From DATJYV01 sp035499415 (lineage in GTDB: Bacteria > Bacteroidota > Ignavibacteria > UBA10030): a DNA stretch of 6,569 bases. Both the position numbers and the translations under genes were made by a program. The stretch's first letter is position 1. Each line of letters begins with the position of its first letter. Shown here one piece after another: positions 5,747-6,569 of the stretch. The notes beneath the pieces are model-generated. The model had not been told where the DNA came from. It saw only the letters and a program-made list of their open reading frames with translations, and searched no databases. Location: positions 1 to 6,569 of the forward strand of contig DATJYV010000138.1 in assembly GCA_035499415.1 (NCBI GenBank). The letters run 5' to 3'.

Positions 5747-6051
5747 CCGGGTCAGCGTCGCTATTTTTGTCTCGACGAGCGGCACCCCTTTAGCAGACAG
5801 AAAACATTCGGCGGGACACGGGCCGGAGACTGCATTTCGCCATGAAACTCGGCAACCCCGGCAAGAACGGGATCCTGAAACGAGTTTCTCCTTTTGTTTG
5901 GAGCTCAGCGTCAAGATCGTTGGATGAGATACGAAGTCGAATCCGTGGGTTCAGCTCACTGGCGGATCCATTCTCATCCTTCTCAGCCGGGATGGAATGG
6001 AAAACGGTTGGACCGCCCACTTCTCAACAGATGCAGAACAGCGCGCAGAAT

Positions 6052-6063
6052 TCTTGCGCAAGA
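6052..6063. repeat. 12-bp perfect palindrome TCTTGCGCAAGA
   Basis: TCTTGCGCAAGA is its own reverse complement. It overlaps a second near-dyad just to its left built around AGAATTCT. It is the size and symmetry of a dimeric repressor site, but no adjacent gene start supports that. It could be chance. Confidence 0.35.
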
Positions 6064-6153
6064 GGCGATAGAAAAGAGAGCGACCGGGCGGTTGGGATAA
6101 ATTGGAAAAGGATGAGGAGACGGGGAATGAAGATTGAATTTAAGGTTGAGGGA

Positions 6154-6192
6154 GAAAAAGCAAAACGGCCCCGGAATTTCTCCGAGGCCGTT
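6154..6192 (-). terminator. Intrinsic terminator of the DsrE-like gene
   Basis: On the minus strand AACGGCC (6192-6186) pairs with GGCCGTT (6170-6164). The stem continues as CGGA/TCCG after one mismatch, leaving a 5-nt loop. The stem is followed by TTTTGCTTTTTC (6165-6154). This is a textbook rho-independent terminator, 49 nt after the stop of the right-hand gene. On the plus strand there is no U-run, so it works in one direction. Confidence 0.88.
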
Positions 6193-6241
6193 GATGCTTC
6201 TGAAACCCTGCAGCGTTCTGCTTCTGAGCTCGAGCGAGACC

Positions 6242-6569
6242 TTATCCCGCGAAGCAGTAGGTGCAACCGTGTTCCTGAGCGCGGTTGACAGCCCAGACTC
6301 CGGATGGGACGACCTGGATTCCCGGCAATACTCCGTCGAGCCATTCCTTTTTGATGACAGCCGCGTCGCCTTTCGTGTTGTTGGCGGTCATCGTGCTGTA
6401 AACAGTGATCGCCATGTCGCAAACGCCGAAGAGAACGCCCCGTTTTTGCAGTTCGTCGACCGACATGTCGGGGAAAAACAGCTCGTCGGGCTTTACGTGG
6501 GCAAATGTGTTGCGGACCGCGGGAGCTTTCGTCAACTTGTCTTCGACTTTGAACATCTCGCCGAATTTA
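6242..6569 (-). CDS. Small DsrE/DsrF-like protein with C-terminal CxxC (5' end outside window)
   Basis: The last 108 codons of a minus-strand gene that is open through the right edge (KFGEM... precedes the internal Met at 6556), so the true start lies beyond the window. The visible part reads like the C-terminal half of a DsrE/DsrF-fold protein. RGVLFGVCDMAITVYS has a Cys where DsrE-type proteins often have one, and the later VLPGIQVVPSGVWAVNRAQ matches the family's LPGV..VPSG..E..RAQ pattern. The protein ends GCTYCFAG. The CxxC near the end could bind a metal or take part in thiol redox chemistry. DsrE-like proteins handle sulfur in some pathways, but many are uncharacterised and related ones can carry an export signal, which cannot be checked here. 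A strong terminator follows. The family call is moderate and the function unknown. Confidence 0.65.
   Translation of the reverse strand, partial: KFGEMFKVEDKLTKAPAVRNTFAHVKPDELFFPDMSVDELQKRGVLFGVCDMAITVYSTMTANNTKGDAAVIKKEWLDGVLPGIQVVPSGVWAVNRAQEHGCTYCFAG

Larger units (their letters stand above)
5671..6153. other. Intergenic stretch without a convincing gene
   Basis: About 480 bp lie between the metallophosphoesterase start and the terminator of the right-hand gene. Open frames exist on both strands (for example 5842-6288 plus, 5790-6020 minus). They have no family motif or good ribosome binding site, and the longest runs through the terminator. Visible structure is a perfect hairpin at 5731-5746, a 12-bp palindrome at 6052-6063 and a purine-rich plus strand from about 6061 to 6160. 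The promoter for the phosphoesterase operon should be in the left part, but no clear box pair stands out. Confidence 0.6.

Noticed and set aside
5741..5792. Minus-strand GGGGTGCC...GCTGACCC resembling the 5' part of a TPP riboswitch
   Set aside because: The essential CTGATCTGGATAATGCCAGCG-like half is absent, and the downstream gene is not related to thiamine.
5815..5880. Plus-strand resemblance to riboswitch pieces (GGAGACTGC like a B12 box; ATGAAACTCGGCAACC like a SAM-I core)
   Set aside because: The other required conserved blocks of both classes are missing, the stems do not form, and the next gene on that strand is not downstream (the neighbours are on the minus strand).
5790..6020. Minus-strand open frame of 76 codons starting with GTG
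   Set aside because: No motif, no Shine-Dalgarno and no recognisable homologue; looks like chance.
5842..6288. Plus-strand open frame of 148 codons in the right intergenic region
   Set aside because: It runs through a strong terminator into the antisense of the DsrE-like gene, has no clear ribosome binding site and has a biased Ser/Arg composition.

Overview
The window looks like chromosomal DNA from a Gram-negative, moderately GC-rich bacterium. The best guess is a member of the Bacteroidota/Chlorobi (FCB) group, perhaps Ignavibacteria-like. This rests on overall protein style, a Tat-exported dipeptide epimerase, genes that often lack a Shine-Dalgarno sequence, and a candidate mraZ promoter that fits a Bacteroidota-type TTG-N19-TAnnTTT pattern about as well as a sigma70 pattern. 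The lineage is an inference; no marker here settles it.

Left part (1-2160, minus strand): the start of a division and cell wall (dcw) cluster in its classical order, mraZ, rsmH (mraW), ftsL, running off the left edge where ftsI would be expected. The three genes are packed with gaps of 11 and 5 nt. Upstream of mraZ is a structured control region. Reading toward the gene it holds a G-rich array with 10-bp phasing, a promoter, three TGGRGAA repeats, and an 18-bp dyad in the presumed leader. MraZ autoregulates through TGGG-type repeats in other bacteria, so these are the likely operators.

Middle (2200-4326): a divergent pair around a 105-bp intergenic region. One gene encodes a beta-hydroxyacid dehydrogenase with an NADP-type signature and an altered substrate motif. 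The other encodes a Tat-exported enolase-superfamily dipeptide epimerase with all catalytic residues. Both have the same AAGAGG Shine-Dalgarno.

Right part (4424-5670): a minus-strand two-gene operon, a YfcE/Icc-like metallophosphoesterase followed with a 4-nt ATGA overlap by a YihX-like HAD hydrolase. About 480 bp follow with no convincing gene. The window ends with a clear intrinsic terminator and the C-terminal part of a small DsrE/F-like protein with a terminal CxxC, whose beginning lies beyond the right edge.

The genes are mostly recognisable housekeeping or metabolic families. No phage, insertion sequence, CRISPR, rRNA or tRNA is visible. The most distinctive signals are the mraZ control region, the substrate-motif change in the dehydrogenase, and the CxxC-tailed DsrE-like protein. 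I see no new multi-gene system.
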